Shown one piece after another: positions 30,663 to 44,272 of a DNA stretch of 64,000 bases. The DNA is taken from the NCBI RefSeq assembly GCF_901709675.1, contig NC_051098.1, positions 15,371,464-15,435,463 on the forward strand. The letters are read 5' to 3'. The stretch's first letter is position 1, and each line of letters begins with the position of its first letter. The DNA comes from Syngnathus acus. Its lineage: Eukaryota; Chordata; Actinopteri; Syngnathiformes; Syngnathidae. The notes under the pieces were generated by a model. It was not told the DNA's origin, made no database searches, and was given only the letters and a program-made list of their open reading frames with translations. The position numbers and the translations under genes are program-made.

Positions 30663-31994
30663 GTTCACGGTCACTTCCTTGACAACGGATATTTCGAAAT
30701 ACATGATACTGTAGTGGCACATAATCGTGTATTTATCTCAAATATAAGCATACAAATTATGATCGAAAAGATAAAACGCACGTAAGTTAAATTCTAACAA
30801 TATGGGATGTCAAAATGACTGATGTTGATGTTTTGCTCACGTAACGAAGCGAATGTTTACAACGTAAACGAAGTAAAAGTTTTTTTTTAAAAAAGACAAC
30901 AAAAGGGGGGGAAATGGGCAACAATATACAGTTGTAGGTTTTAAACTGCATGGGCGTTTCGATCTTTGTTGACGAACGCTTCTGGTTTGCCGAGGGAGTG
31001 CGAGGCAGAGTTGGCTTCGTCCCCTTTTTTGAATTTTTTTCCTTTGCCCTTTGAACGGTCCATGGTGCCTTGCGTCAGTTTATAACGCATGTGGTTCGAC
31101 AGCGCAGTTTAGGCGCCATTTACAAGTTGGACTTCTGCTAGTCGACGAGCCGCTCGACATGTTACCGATTTGAATTTTATGGATTATTTTTCGCCCATTT
31201 TTGATCCGCCACTATTTTTCCCAAGCAACATTTGAACCAGGGAAGCGACTTTTGACAAAGATTTTGCCGAAGGTACACGAAGAAGCCCGCGAAAAATAAC
31301 TTCGTCACAGGGTTCCGTCTATTTGCTGAAATGCGTCAATTCAAAATCGGATTTTTCAACCACCCGACAACACGTTTATAATCTAATATCAAAAGCGCAA
31401 ATGCGTAATGTTAACCGAGACGACTTTTGTAGCCCGACGCTATAACTCTCACAAAGCGTTTTTTTTTTACGTTTAGAAACTCATCTTAAAAGCAACACGG
31501 CCGTTTCCAGCTTGCTCATGTCAATACAGTTAATGCTTGTGTAGCTACTTATGAATACGCGATACCTCGAGTCAGTTAGTTTGTAAAAAAAATAAAAAAT
31601 AAATCGAAATGTAACTTTTAAGGCGACTTGTAAATAACACCAAAAAAAGCATTTTCAAAATCGCGGCTGATAATACTGCTACCGCACCATTCTTCTAAAT
31701 AATCGTTTAGTAGCTCAAGGTTTGCCGCGTTGCTATTTTTACAATCGCCGAGGCACTAAACAGTAAATGTAGCGACGTGAAAATATAGTTACGTGGCAAA
31801 AAAAAAAAAGACGCATCCTCAGACACTCGACTAGTTTGTATTTTCCGGGGGTAGGGGGCGGCGGGGGGGGGTCATATCGCTGTTACTGGGGGTTCCTTAT
31901 TTAACCAGTTTGCGTAATTTTAAAATAATCGCAACTTTATTATTCGTTTTTGAGGTTGTACAGACTTGTGAGTGGGGCGTCCAATTTGTGAATT

Positions 31995-32017
31995 GGGGGG
32001 GGGGGGGGGGGGGGGGG
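31995..32017 (+). repeat. G23 homopolymer run
   Basis: Twenty-three consecutive G upstream of the smc4 start codon, on the smc4 non-template strand, probably inside its 5' UTR intron (31273-32380 inferred). A second run of 19 G is at 32924-32942 in smc4 intron 1. Confidence 0.9.
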
Positions 32018-32390
32018 TCAGTTTGAGCGTGCATAAAAAAAAGTTTAAAAAAAAAATCGTCAGCTAGGACATACTTGCAGTAATATTGCTATTTTCGTAA
32101 GAAAATGCGCTTCGACTATTACCTCGTTTTCACTGCTACACCACAGGAGCAAGGAATTAAAAAATTTAGATTGGCGAATTTATGAACTAAAACTGACCCC
32201 ATTAGGCTATCTTTACAAACAGGTTGGAAAAAAGTCCCAAAGTGAATGTTGGCCATCACAAGACTTGGAGAGGAAAAAAAACAGGAAGATTGACAGGCTC
32301 CAAACCCACTCACCGATATGCCTCTGCCTTTTTTTTTTCTTGTAAACCAGTGACCCCCCTCTAAACCCCCCCTCCCTCAGACTTCAAATC

Positions 32391-35300
32391 ATGCCATCTA
32401 AAAGTGTAAAGAGCTCCACCGCGGCCGCCGCCTCCAAGTCAGTAGGAGGAAAGGGGTCGCAGCCTCGGGATGACTCCGAGGACGAGCTGGACGTAACCCC
32501 CCGAGGAAGCCGCTCCGATGGCCAGGGACAGGAGGCACCAGCACCGACGCCGACAACTGGCAAGTAACAAAGGCTTGCTTTTTTTTTTTCCCTCCTTGTG
32601 TGTATGCGTGTCTCAATCCCAAAACAAGTTGTCTTCACTCCGTTGCGTTTGTGGCCCATTAGTGGAGCATCATTATTTTTTTCCCCCCCTACTCCCGACT
32701 TTAGTTAATAGAATAGCTGCTTTTGTCCGTTTTGGTGCGCCGGTAATCAATATTAGTATAATCATTTGAGGCGTCGAGTGTTCAAGCTTGACTGGTACAT
32801 TTATTCCTATTCTTACGTGTTGGTAGTAGATAGCGCGAGGGGCGTATGTTTGTTATTCTGTCATTAATGTGTGATTGTAATTTGTGGATGCGACACTCCT
32901 AGCTAGTTTGGGCAGGTCGTTTTGGGGGGGGGGGGGGGGGGGACTTTGCTGTGTTGGAAACAAAACAAGAGTTTGCCGCCCCCTCCCGATTTTGAGCCAC
33001 TCTGTCATGAACAAGAAGAAAAAAAACTGAGAGGAGCGTTGTAGTCTGTATAACTTGTTTGTTTTTTGGTGCTCCTCCACCCCTCCCCCACCTGAAAGCG
33101 CTCCCTCGCGCACACAGTTGCAGAGTGGGGGGGGAAATAAAAGTTGTACTTTTTTTTTTTTTTTTGCCTGTGCCACAGATCCGCCTGTCGGGGAGGCGGC
33201 CCAGGCGGTTGATAGTCGCCCTTTGGAGGAGATTCTCGGTAGCATCCCACCACCCCCGCCCCCAGCCATGACCAATGAGCCAGGCGCTCCTCGCCTCATG
33301 ATAACGCATTTAGTCAATCGCAACTTCAAGTCGTACGCAGGCGAGCAGATTCTGGGGCCCTTTCACAAGGTACGACCCCCCCCCCCCTTTCGAAGCGCAC
33401 ACACACACACAAGCACACGTCTAATTCAGCCCTGCATGACACATGCTGTTTTGTTTTGAACGTTGTGTTGACATTTGGGGGCACGGTGCATATCTTTTGT
33501 AATGCAAATGTTCATGTAATGGCAGACTCAAAAGTTACATAGAATGTTCTGCATCATTTTTTTGCTGTGTTATTTCTTTTAAAAAAAATGAAACTGGGGA
33601 GAATGGTCGGAAATGTGCCCTTTTAATTTGGTTCGTGCATCTTTGAAGTTATTCTGACTTAAAGGATGTGTGGATTTTCACAAATTGTTTTTTTTTCATG
33701 ATTTCGAACGATTTTGTAAATATATGTAAGGATAAAAATATCCTGGCTACACTCCCCTCTAAAACACACACAATACACACTCATGGTCATCATGTGGTGT
33801 GGACTGTACAAATGTAAAAAAAAAATAGTTTAAACATTTACAGTGCTTTCTATTTAATATGATTATTTTTTCTACATTTATTTTTAACCCTTTCCTGTTC
33901 CGCAGCGCTTTTCCTGCATCATTGGTCCGAATGGAAGTGGCAAGTCCAATGTGATCGACTCCATGCTATTTGTGTTTGGATACAGAGCTCAAAAGATCCG
34001 ATCGAAAAAGCTGTCGGTGCTTATCCACAGTTCTGATCAGCACAAAGATGTGCAAAGCTGTACCGTGGAGGTGCATTTTCAAAAGATTATTGATAAGGTA
34101 TAAATCTATCCAATTATTCCTTATGTTGCTGGTACAATACACTCACTATCCTTCCATAATTTGGAGCCCAAAGTGGATAAATTGGTTTAAAAAAAATTCT
34201 GCTTGTATTTTATTTGAGTTTTAAAGCAATTTCTTACACAAATGACTGAACCTGGACGCATATCAGTCAGGGAAGTGACATTTACCACCCACACACAGTC
34301 ACACACCATTGATACGGTGCTAGAGCCTTCCTATTATGATTATTTTTTTTCTGAAATTCAACTGCTGTTAAATTGTTAGCCTTGGCAAATACAACCTTTT
34401 TTCAATTAAAAAGTAATTACATTTCACAAGATTTCAAACATGGACAGTAAGAGCAAGAATTAGCTTATAGCTGGTGTAATATTTAGTCTCTGACAGGGGA
34501 GTGTAAATTTTTGCTGGGGCCAAATTTCTCAGTTTTGTTTTCTCAACACAAAGTGAAATATAATAATTTTCTATGTAGGAAATGTTGTTTAATGCTTAAA
34601 TCTGATCATTTGCTTTTTCTGAGTTTTTTTTTTTTTTTCTTTAAATGTTGGTGTGCACAACTCAACTCTCTGGGCTCCGAAGTGAAGTTTTTGAGTTAGA
34701 TTAAAATAAAATCATTATTACAACCGTATTTGTATTGTTCTAGATGTATATATTGTAGTGATGATTTTAAATGAATTCCACTTGAGTCTATCTGTATTAG
34801 CTCTGGTGTGAGCATTGTGCATACAACTTTTGTCAGTTGTCTTTTGTGTAAGTGAATCTATGCTAACATTTTTTATTTTTATTTTTTTAAATTTTCACTC
34901 ACCCAAGAATGACTTTTGATGTGCTGAGCTGCTTGATTCTCTCCTGAGCTGTCGTGCCCTAAACTGCTGTGTGTCTTCTGACGTCCCCCCCCCCCTCTCT
35001 GAGTCAGGAAGGAGATGACTACGAAGTCATCCCCAACAGCAAGTTCTATGTTTCCAGGAGTGCCAACAAGGACAATTCTTCTGCCTACTATATCAATGGC
35101 AAAAAAGCCATGTTCAGAGAAGTGGGCGCTTTGCTACGAAGCCACGGCATCGACTTGGACCATAATAGATTTCTCATCCTACAGGTAACCTGCCATTTCT
35201 TCCCTTTTAGTCGACAAGATTTTTTTTTTTTCTAATCCTGGCTAGCCTGTGACATTACACTCTGTGCGGGATTTCCTGCTTGTACAGTCAGTTAAATGTT

Positions 35301-38300
35301 TGACTGCTGCTTTTGTCTGTGGACTGGACCTGTTGCTATCACAAAGAAGGCCTTAGAATGCTCTAGCAGCGCATCATGGTTTGATACATTGTGCAGAAAG
35401 TGCGAACCATTATTTGCTGCTTTAGAATTTTAAGGACATGCAATTTTAAATAAATATGAGGATTTTATTTTATTTTTTCTGTGGGAGGAGTTTAGGCGAA
35501 TCAAAAGGGGGCGGTGACATTTCTCATCCTGTACCTGTCATGCTTTAGCAGCACGTAAATATTGGCGTGATAGATGAGCCCCAGTATTAGCGGTGCTGCT
35601 TCAGTGTGGCTGGAACAAACATCTGCCATCAACAATTGATTTTCCTTTTCAATTTCTATCTATGGACTGTATGCCCTGGCTTTTTTTTTTTTTTCCTTTT
35701 TAATACCAGATTTATTTATTTCATTTTTTAAAAATATGTCAAACGGAGTTTGAAGGAGTTTGCCGGTCACACTTGCGCTGCTGTGATTGTGTTACACGTG
35801 TGTGCCGAGCATTATTACTGATTAACTCGAGGCTCACCGGGTGATGCTTCATGTCAGAGGGACACCAAATGGCCGATTTCAATGTGCTGTCTCTGGAATT
35901 CTAATTGTTTTACACGCTGCACTAGCTTCTGGTGAACATTTCTTTCTTTCTTTTTTTTTTATCCTTCGGTGTGCCTTTGTGGTTTGCTGGTTGCTTACAA
36001 GTGTCTCACTTCCCCCTTGTGTGTGTGCGTGCGTGTGTGTGTATTCATGATGACTCTTGCTGTCCTTGAATGTTAGATTTTCAGCTCTGCCTGTAACATG
36101 GCTGCATGGCTATGGGAAGAGGATTAGGCTTGTTGTCCAAGGTCACTTTTCCAGGCCTCTGGCTAAGGGGAAGCTGTCTATTTAGTGCACTGGTCAGAGC
36201 AGAATGACATGGGGGATTTTTCGCTTCTGCTGGCCTGTTTTTATTTATTTATTTTTATCCTTAAAAGTTACATGTGAGCTGAGACAAACTCACAACTCTT
36301 TAGACACACAGAAAGAGCCATTAGGTTTTTACATTGTCTAGACTGAATTTGTGTTTAGCTTGAAAATGATCTTACTCAAGGCTGTCTTTCATCAAATGAA
36401 TACAATTTAACATGGAATCAGACATCTTAGACTCGAGAAAAATGTCCCTGACACGGTTCCGGGAGCTTGAAGAAGCTAGAATTAATTTACACAAGATTCG
36501 ATAGGACCTTTGTTTCACATTGGACATGTTGTTGATACGATTTTTCCATTTTTTACTTGGAACAAAAAATACTAATTATAATCGTATTTCCGGGTTTTTT
36601 TTTTCAGCCAAGTGTATTGCAATAAATTGTTCTCAGCATCACTCGACAGGGAAAAATACATTTTGCTCCCAGTGCATAAGTGTATAAGTAAGCATTTTAT
36701 ATGTGACAAAATAATATTAAATTGTTTTAGACAATAATTCTATTTTCTAGTATTTTATTTAATTGTATAAGTGATCATTTTGCCTGGACTCACCTTCTCA
36801 GATGTGTTTTCTTTGCCTGGGGCTCAGGGTGAGGTGGAGCAAATTGCCATGATGAAGCCCAAAGGTCAGACGGAGCATGACGAGGGAATGCTGGAGTACC
36901 TGGAGGACATTATCGGCTCGTGTCGCCTCAAGGAGCCCATCCAAACGCTGGCCCGCAGAATTGAACTGCTTAATGAACAGAGAGGAGAGAAGGTCATTTA
37001 TCCTCATTCATTCGTCTCTGTCCCAGCATTTTCTGGTTTGACTTTGAGATGACTGTGTGATCCTGTGTGTGTGTTTTATGTGAAGTCTTGACAGAGAAGA
37101 CAAGCTGTGATTTTTTTTTTTTTTTTTTTTTACCTCAACAGTTACTGCAGTGCCAGAATTATCAGACATGTACAATACAGCAAAACCTCCAAAGTTGAAT
37201 ACCTTCAAAATTTAAACAGTTTGGATCTGGGTGGAAAAAAAACACACCAAAAAAAATGATAAGAATAAAATTGTGCCACTACAGAGGGTACCGGGGAGGT
37301 AAAAAGCACAGGTGTAATGATAACCATAGAACCAGAAATGCAACTTACTGTGACATGTAAAGATGTTCAGTACACATGATAGCAATGCAATAAATTAAAT
37401 ATCAGTAGCATCAACCTAAAAAAAAAAATTCCCCAATCAACTCTTATAAATTCCAGCAATACCTGCAGCACATAAAGCCACTAGGTGACACAATCACTCT
37501 GCCAGCACCTTATTTATGTGTCAAGAGTGAGTAGTTTGACTTGAATTTTTTTATATACCTTTTTATACTAGTAGGAGAGTTAAAAGTTGACTTTGAAAAT
37601 GTTTGCACAAATTAAGGTGGCACTGTGAGTCTGATTTAGTTCATGCTACGTTTCCTGTGGCAAGGAAAATGTTGACTCTCGAACACAATCACACACACAA
37701 CGGATTGTGTTAACCCCTTCCAGTTCCGCTGTGTTATTTTGTAAATATGCCGGCTAAGGCCAATGCACGTGATCCGTGGCTTGATATTCTCGTTCACCAC
37801 CCTTAGCTCAACCGAGTCAAGCTGGTGGAGAAGGAGAAGAATGCTCTGGAAGGAGAAAAGAACAAAGCTGTGGAGTTTCTCACTTTGGAAAATGACATCT
37901 TCAAACTCAAGAGTCGCCTTTATCAATATAATGTGTAAGTACGCCAGCATTTATGGTGTTTGTGTTCCGTGCAAAGTTCAACAAATGAACATATGAGCCA
38001 GGAAAAACAAAATGGAAGAATGTAATTTTTTTTTTTTTTTTTTATCATCCTGATATCTGTTCCTGTTCATTAGTCATGATCTCCAAAAGCATGTGGTAGC
38101 CAAAGAGCAGGAAAAGCAGAAGATCTTGGAGGACAACAAGGAACTGACAGAAAAAACTGCCAAGATATCGCAAGAGATGGAGAAAATGAATCAAGAGCTG
38201 AAAAATGCGGAGAAGTAAGACCCTTTTTGTCTCTGTTGCTCTTTCATCAAAGTCTGTTTTTGCTTGTTCTCGAGGGTGAAACTTGTGGTTCCACGTCTGT

Positions 38301-39366
38301 AGAATTTTATCTACTAAAAAATGATCTTATAAAATCTGGAAATATTCATATGGAGTTACCACTATTTACTAGAGCTGCTATTTCCTTTTAAAATTGTATT
38401 GGGAGGAGGGGGGAAAAAAATACTGGTATTTTTGCCCAGTTCAAACAATGTTCCTCCACCAGGAAACAGAACAAGATCAACAAGTACATTGAGACCCAGA
38501 AGGAGACGTTCACCCAGCTGGACTTGCAGGATGTCGAAGTGCGCGAGAAGATCAAACACTCCAAAAGCAAAAAGAACAAGTTGCAGAAGCAGCTGGAGAA
38601 GGATAAAGAAAAGGTGTGTACACCTTTTTGAAAATTTCATTCAGCTCTCGTGTGATTCGTGGGGGGCTGGAATGATATCACCCACCGCAAATGAGCAACT
38701 TTCGTGTTTACTGGAGAAATCCAACAAAAGAACCAGATTTACACCATGAGTCAAGCAGCGGTACGGTGTGTGTTTTTTTTTGTTTTTTGTCCTCAGGCCA
38801 GCAAGCAGTAAGGGCACCCTGACAATTTCCTGCTTACGGGAACACAAATTATTGTAATCATTGTAATATTCTGAAATTAAACGCACGTGACTAAGAAGAA
38901 AAATACATAATGAACAATAATTGTATGTCTTAGTATCCTCTTTAAAAAAAAAAAACTTTTTTTTTCTTTTCAGAAAATTAATGATTTGATAAATTCAGAG
39001 TGAGTTTTGTATAGTTTCAATTTCTCCGTTGTTAAAAAGAAAATAGGTTCATTCTGTGAAAAATGCAAAAACATGGTTCATGTACAATAATATTAAAAAA
39101 AAAAGGGCCCTCAGTGTAAACTAATTGCTACATGGGTTCCTGTTAAACATCCCCGCTCCATAAAAATGTAACATCTATATGCTGAGAGCCTGCTTTAATT
39201 CGTCATATTTTTTCCTTAAACTGTGGAGTTCTTGTACAAACAACATAAAAACGTTTCACGCTGTAAATCACATTTTAAAAGCAGCAAGAAGTAGCTCACC
39301 TAAAGTATCCACTAGGGGGCTGTGAAGTGCCAGACAAGTGGATTCATGTCCACGGTGTCATGGAGC

Positions 39367-39404
<38 letters not shown>

Positions 39405-42400
39405 AACACTGACTACCACGCAGTTCAGATTAGTGTCATATTGTTTACATCCGGAATATGTAGTGCATTTATCGTGGCGGTGCAGTGGAGATGGGTTGAT
39501 TTGAGGGGTAAAGGCAGGCAGACCCCCTCAGGGGAGCAGTGTTCTGCTGCACGCAAGTCAACTATGGCCTGGCTTGTGTTACACTCCCGCCAGCCACGTT
39601 GTTCACATTTCACCCGCCGTCGAGCACAAGACACCCCACTCGTTGTGGTACTCGCGACCGGGGCTCGTGCCGTCTTAACAGCGACAGAGCATTAGAAGTT
39701 GAATTTTTGTTGCGTTTGGCCACTTTTTTTTTTTTAGCTGGAAGAGGTGCGCGGCGTACCCGCCAATAGCGAAAAGGCCATCGCGGAGGCGACCGCTCGC
39801 AAGGAAGAGCTGGAGAAGCAGAAGGGGAAAGAGGAGGAGAAACTCAAGGAGGTGATGGAGACTCTAAAAGAAGAGACGAGCGGCTTGCAACAGGACAAAG
39901 AGGTATGGATGAACCCAATTCCAGACCCAGATGCCATAGGTTTAAATTTGTGATATGAAGAGATCATATACATTAAAGAAAAATGACCCCAATGTGATAA
40001 ATCCTATGCCGTTCTTGCTCTTGTCAGACCAAAGAGAAAGAGCTGATGGAGCTGAGCAAAGCTGTGAACGAGACGCGCTCTCGCATGGACCTGGCGCAGT
40101 CGGAGCTCGACATCTACCTGAGCCGCCACAACACTGCCGTGACGCAGCTCAACTCCGCCAAACAGACTCTCCAGACCACCACGGACACGCTGCGGGAGCG
40201 CCGCGCCGCCATTAAAGAACTGGAAGTCAACATACCGCAGCGGGAGAAAGAACTCAAGAAGGTGAACTAAACGTCACAAGCGTTGCTTTACTCTACGTTG
40301 GGACCGAAAGTCATTACGGAGTGGCTGTTTTCCTCCAGGATGAGGGAGAGCTGGAGCGGGTGACAAAGATGGATAACGAAACCCGTCAGGTTGTGAGGGA
40401 AATGAGGCAGAAGGTGGACGAGGCCAAGAGCTCTCTGTCCTCCAATCGCAGTCGAGGGAAGGTCCTGGACGCTCTCATGCAGCAGAAGAGGAGTGGCAGA
40501 ATTCCCGGTATCCTCGGAAGGCTGGTAAGGAGTCACTTTTTTGTCCTTTAAGGATTTGATATATAGCCACTTGGAGCTTTGGGGTGCACTGGAGTGCCCT
40601 CCACAAAGACACATTGTTTCAGCATTTACAGGGTGTCTGCGGATCCTTAAAAAGTCTTAAATGAGATGTTTCAAAATGAAGGCCCTAATTATCCTTGAAA
40701 ATGACATGTAATCCTTGAAGCCTCTATTCAAAGGTCATAAAAATCCCACAGATGCAGACAAAAAAACAGCTTTGTCGGATACATCCAGCCATTTGTTTTT
40801 CTCTAGCGCTTGTCGTCATTAGGGTGAGCTGTAGCCTGTCCCACGTTTGTTTTTAGTTGCTCATTGATTGCGGTTGATCTACGCAGGGAGACCTGGGAGC
40901 CATCGACGCAAAGTACGACGTGGCCATTTCCTCCAGTTGCGGGGCTCTGGATCACATTTTGGTGGACACCATCGACACGGCTCAGAAATGTGTCACGTTT
41001 CTCAAAGAGCAGAACATCGGCGTGGCCACCTTCATTGGTCTCGACAAGGTACGTGTGCTCGAGCGCTCAACTGCGGCTCCTCGTTCTGACCTCATTTGTC
41101 CCCTCAGATGAAAGTCTGGGAAAAGAACATGGGCAAGATCCATACCCCGGAGGATTGCCCACGTCTCTTTGACATGGTGAGAGTGAATGACCCCAGCGTG
41201 CGCCCGGCCTTTTATTTCGCCCTGAGGGACACCCTGGTGGCCCAGGACATGGAGCAGGCCACGAGGATGGCCTTCAAGAAAGACAAGCGCTGGAGAGTGG
41301 TCACCCTCAAGGGCCAGATCATCGAGATGGCCGGTGGGTGGCCTGCTCTTTCTCTCCCAATCTCCTACTGGCCATGTTCCTGATGGTGTCCTTCTTCCTG
41401 TTTCCCTACAGGAACAATGACTGGAGGAGGCAGAGTAATGAAGGGCAGGATGGGCTCCTCTCTCAACACTGAGGTCTCCCAGGTGGAGGTATGTGCAAAG
41501 TACCAAAAGCGTGACACAGCTCTGAACTTGGTCAAGGTCTACTGCAGAACCTGACGGCATGATGCGCTTGTCCGTAGCTCGACCGCATGGAATCCAAGCT
41601 GAATGAGAACGTGACAAAGCTGCAGGACTGCCAAGAGAAGAAGCTGCAGCTGGAGGAGAATGTCCAGCGTCTCCGCACTCAGCTCCGCGACATGAAAAAC
41701 ACGCTGGAAAAATACACCAACAGCATGACCGTACGTAGCAAAATCCTTGAGCGAACTTTGCCATCATTGTCGCCTCCAACAAGTTGTCACTCTTGATGTC
41801 CTCCAGAGTCTGGCTGACCAGGAGAGCCATCTCAAGAAGCAGATGAAGGAACTGGAGGCCAATGTGCTTGCTGCTGCCCCGGACAAGACCAAACAGAAGC
41901 AGATGGAGAAGAGTCTGGAGGCCTTCAAGAAAGGTGCCACTTAACCTCACTTTTGCAACATTCCCTTCAAGTATCTGACAAAACATCACCATTATGTTTT
42001 CCAGACTTCGAAGCAGCGTCCAGTAAAGCTGGGAAGGTGGAAAACGAGGTGAAGAGGCTCCACAACCTGATTGTGGAGATCAACAGCCACAAGCTGAAGG
42101 CTCAGCAGGACAAGCTGGACAACATCAACAAGGGTCTGGACGAATGCTCCTCCACCATCACCAAGGCCAAAGTCGCCATCAAGACGGCAGACCGGTGAGC
42201 TTTAGTTCTCTGCACTTGAGATCGCTGACCACACCGCCGTCAGCTTCATCTTGACCACACTGTCTTCAGCAACTTGAAGAAGTGCGAGGACAGCGTGACC
42301 CGCGTGGAAGAGGAGTTGAAGGACAACCAGACGTCTTTAGCAGCATTCACGGAGCAACTCAAGAAACTGGAGGAAGAGGCGGGAGAGGTCATGAAAGCTT

Positions 42401-43867
42401 GTCAAGAAGCTGAGGTCAGAGCATATCCTATCTGAAGGCTCAAATTGAGGCAGAGCCATTGTGATTTGTATTTTATATACAGGGAAAACACCTGCCTATT
42501 TGGTTGACCCATTACTTGGAACTTATGGGAGATATAAAGTTAAGTAAATCCCCTTGTTCTCCAGGCGGCGCTCCCTGAAGTGCAGGAGCACTACCAGACA
42601 GTGGCCAAGGAGATTAATGTCCTGCAGCAGCAGGACCACGCCCTGCAGGAGGAGTCGCTGAGTGTGCGGCTGCGCGTGGAGCAGATGGAGGCCGCCGTCA
42701 GCGAACACAAGAACAAGATCGAGCACTGGCAGAAGAAGGTGGCCGCCGCCTGAGGCACCAGCGTTTTGTGCTAACATGCTAACAGCCGTTGACGTCCACA
42801 GGCCTCAAAGCTCTCCCTGCACACCGTGGAGGGGACGCCGGACGAGGAGCTGCCTGTCCTCACGGCCGAGCAGCTCGACGACATCTCTGACCCAAACGTC
42901 ATGGTCAACAAGATGATCACCTTGGAGACCAAGTGTGCTCAGATGAAGCCCAACCTGGGTGCCATCGTAGAGTACAAGAAGAAGGTAGGAGCAAGAAAGT
43001 GAAACGCTCACTTGTCCCAACAGCAAAGGGGGGCGTTGGTACCAACATCACACTCTTATTTAGCATCCGCACTACATAAATTGCTCTACGATTAACTGCC
43101 AACTTTATGCTTGACCCACTAATTTGGGACGACACCTGCAGGAGGAACAGTACCTGATGCGCGTGGCCCAGCTGGACGAGATCACCAACCAGCGGGACAA
43201 TTTCAAGCGCAGCTACGAGGACCTGCGCAAGCAGCGCCTCAGCGAGTTCATGGGTGGCTTCAACATGATCACCAACAAGCTGAAGGAGAACTACCAAATG
43301 CTGACGCTGGGGGGCGATGCTGAGCTAGAGCTGGTGGACAGTCTGGACCCCTTCTCAGAAGGCATCATGTTCAGGTAAGTGTCCACGTTGTGTTTCTGTG
43401 TCAGCCCCTCCACTGATGCCCGACTTTTATCGCGCAGCGTGCGTCCTCCGAAAAAGAGCTGGAAAAAGATATTCAACTTGTCGGGAGGAGAAAAGACCCT
43501 CAGCTCCCTGGCACTGGTGTTTGCACTGCACCACTACAAGCCCACGCCGCTTTACTTCATGGACGAGATCGACGCCGCGCTGGATTTTAAGAACGTCTCC
43601 ATCGTGGCCAGTTACATCTACGTGAGTACCAAGCCGAGCGTCCTTTGAGCAGCCTTGCTAGCGCGACATTCAGCACCGACCAATTTTCATCCCCCACCGC
43701 AGGAGCAAACCAAGAATGCTCAGTTCATCATCATCTCACTGAGGAATAATATGTTCGAGATTGCCGACCGCCTCATCGGCATCTACAAGACGCACAATAC
43801 CACCAAGAGCGTCGGGATAAACCCCAAGACAATCGTGTTCCGAGAACATGACGCTATCACCGCCTAG
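32391..43867 (+). CDS. smc4: Structural maintenance of chromosomes 4 (condensin ATPase), complete
   Basis: Twenty-three coding exons: 32391-32559, 33179-33369, 33906-34097, 35008-35184, 36828-36992, 37807-37934, 38074-38214, 38463-38613, 39738-39902, 40028-40261, 40339-40524, 40887-41048, 41108-41333, 41412-41488, 41578-41730, 41807-41933, 42005-42194, 42270-42414, 42565-42738, 42802-42984, 43142-43374, 43438-43621, 43703-43867. These join in phase to 1305 aa. SMC4 pairs with SMC2 as the ATPase of condensin I/II in mitotic chromosome compaction. Seen: Walker A GPNGSGKS at residues 127-134, the Q-loop region FLILQGEVEQIAMMKPK, two long coiled coils around a hinge (exons 11-14), the ABC signature LSGGEK at 1204-1209 and Walker B LYFMDEIDAALD near 1228. 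Intron 1 has a GC donor, intron 4 contains the mir-15/16 hairpins. An AG at 32379-32380 and a donor near 31272 suggest a non-coding first exon. Confidence 0.97.
32924..32942 (+). repeat. G19 homopolymer run in smc4 intron 1
   Basis: Nineteen consecutive G on the non-template strand of smc4, 365 bases into intron 1. Confidence 0.9.
35351..35435 (+). ncRNA. mir15b: miR-15 family precursor (mir-15b position)
   Basis: The 5' arm holds TAGCAGCGCATCATGGTTTG starting at 35364, with the miR-15/16 seed AGCAGC and the miR-15-type CATCATGGTTT core. The 3' arm (cgaaccattatttgctgct from 35403) pairs with it, and the outer stem ccttagaatgctctagcag pairs with ctgctttagaattttaagg. It lies on the sense strand in smc4 intron 4, where vertebrate MIR15B sits. 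The exact paralogue letter in fish is not asserted from sequence alone. Confidence 0.93.
35537..35610 (+). ncRNA. mir16: miR-16 precursor
   Basis: Positions 35546-35567 are identical to mature miR-16-5p as I recall it (starts TAGCAGCACGTAAATATTGG). The 3' arm ccagtattagcggtgctgct from 35581 forms the hairpin. It lies 110 bases after the mir-15 hairpin in smc4 intron 4, reproducing the conserved mir-15b/16 cluster. Both would be processed from the smc4 primary transcript. Confidence 0.96.
39369..39401. repeat. (CA)16 microsatellite in smc4 intron 8
   Basis: Perfect dinucleotide tract in the 1.1-kb intron between smc4 exons 8 and 9. Confidence 0.92.
40625..40750. repeat. Degenerate dispersed repeat in smc4 intron 11
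   Basis: The text cagggtgtctgcggatcctt, then aaaaagtcttaaat, resembles a common teleost repeat of the form 'agggtgtctgcaggtccttaaaaagtcttaaa'. Recognised from memory; the boundaries are approximate. Confidence 0.45.
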
Positions 43868-43944
43868 GAAGTCTCTCACTTCAAGTGCCACTTCCCTGTC
43901 TCGTCACTTGTCATACACTATGCTGCTATTTTTAAGACTTGTTT

Positions 43945-43950
43945 AATAAA
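43945..43950 (+). terminator. Poly(A) signal of smc4
   Basis: AATAAA 77 bases after the smc4 stop codon. It leaves only about 300 bases to the convergent trim59 poly(A) signal. Confidence 0.75.
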
Positions 43951-44272
43951 GATTTACATTTTAAATCACAACTCTTCAGTTTTCAGGGTCTGGTTTCAAA
44001 TCTCCGCAAGGCTCTGCGAACTAAACACTTCCTGCTTCCACAAGAAGACATCCAACAAGTGCACAACTCCTTCCCACCAATGGTGCAACTTTCGTGCCCG
44101 CAAACACAGACAATGAGTTGAGAGGGTTCCGCAATCAAACGTACACCAATGCAAACTAGAATAATTGAAACAAAAAACTGATGCAAGATTTCCGTGAACT
44201 ACAAAAAAAAAACGTGCAACCGTAGTGAAGATAAGCAGTACGGTTGGATGTTTGAGGTACGTATACAAAAAC

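Noticed and set aside
32560-32568. Ordinary GT donor GGCAA|gtaaca for smc4 exon 1
   Set aside because: It leaves exon 2 out of frame; only the GC donor three bases earlier... at 32559/32560 gives the required phase 1.
40982-41992. 336-aa open frame antisense to smc4
   Set aside because: It covers smc4 exons 12-16 and their introns on the opposite strand; the sense exons match SMC4 residue by residue, so it is a shadow frame.
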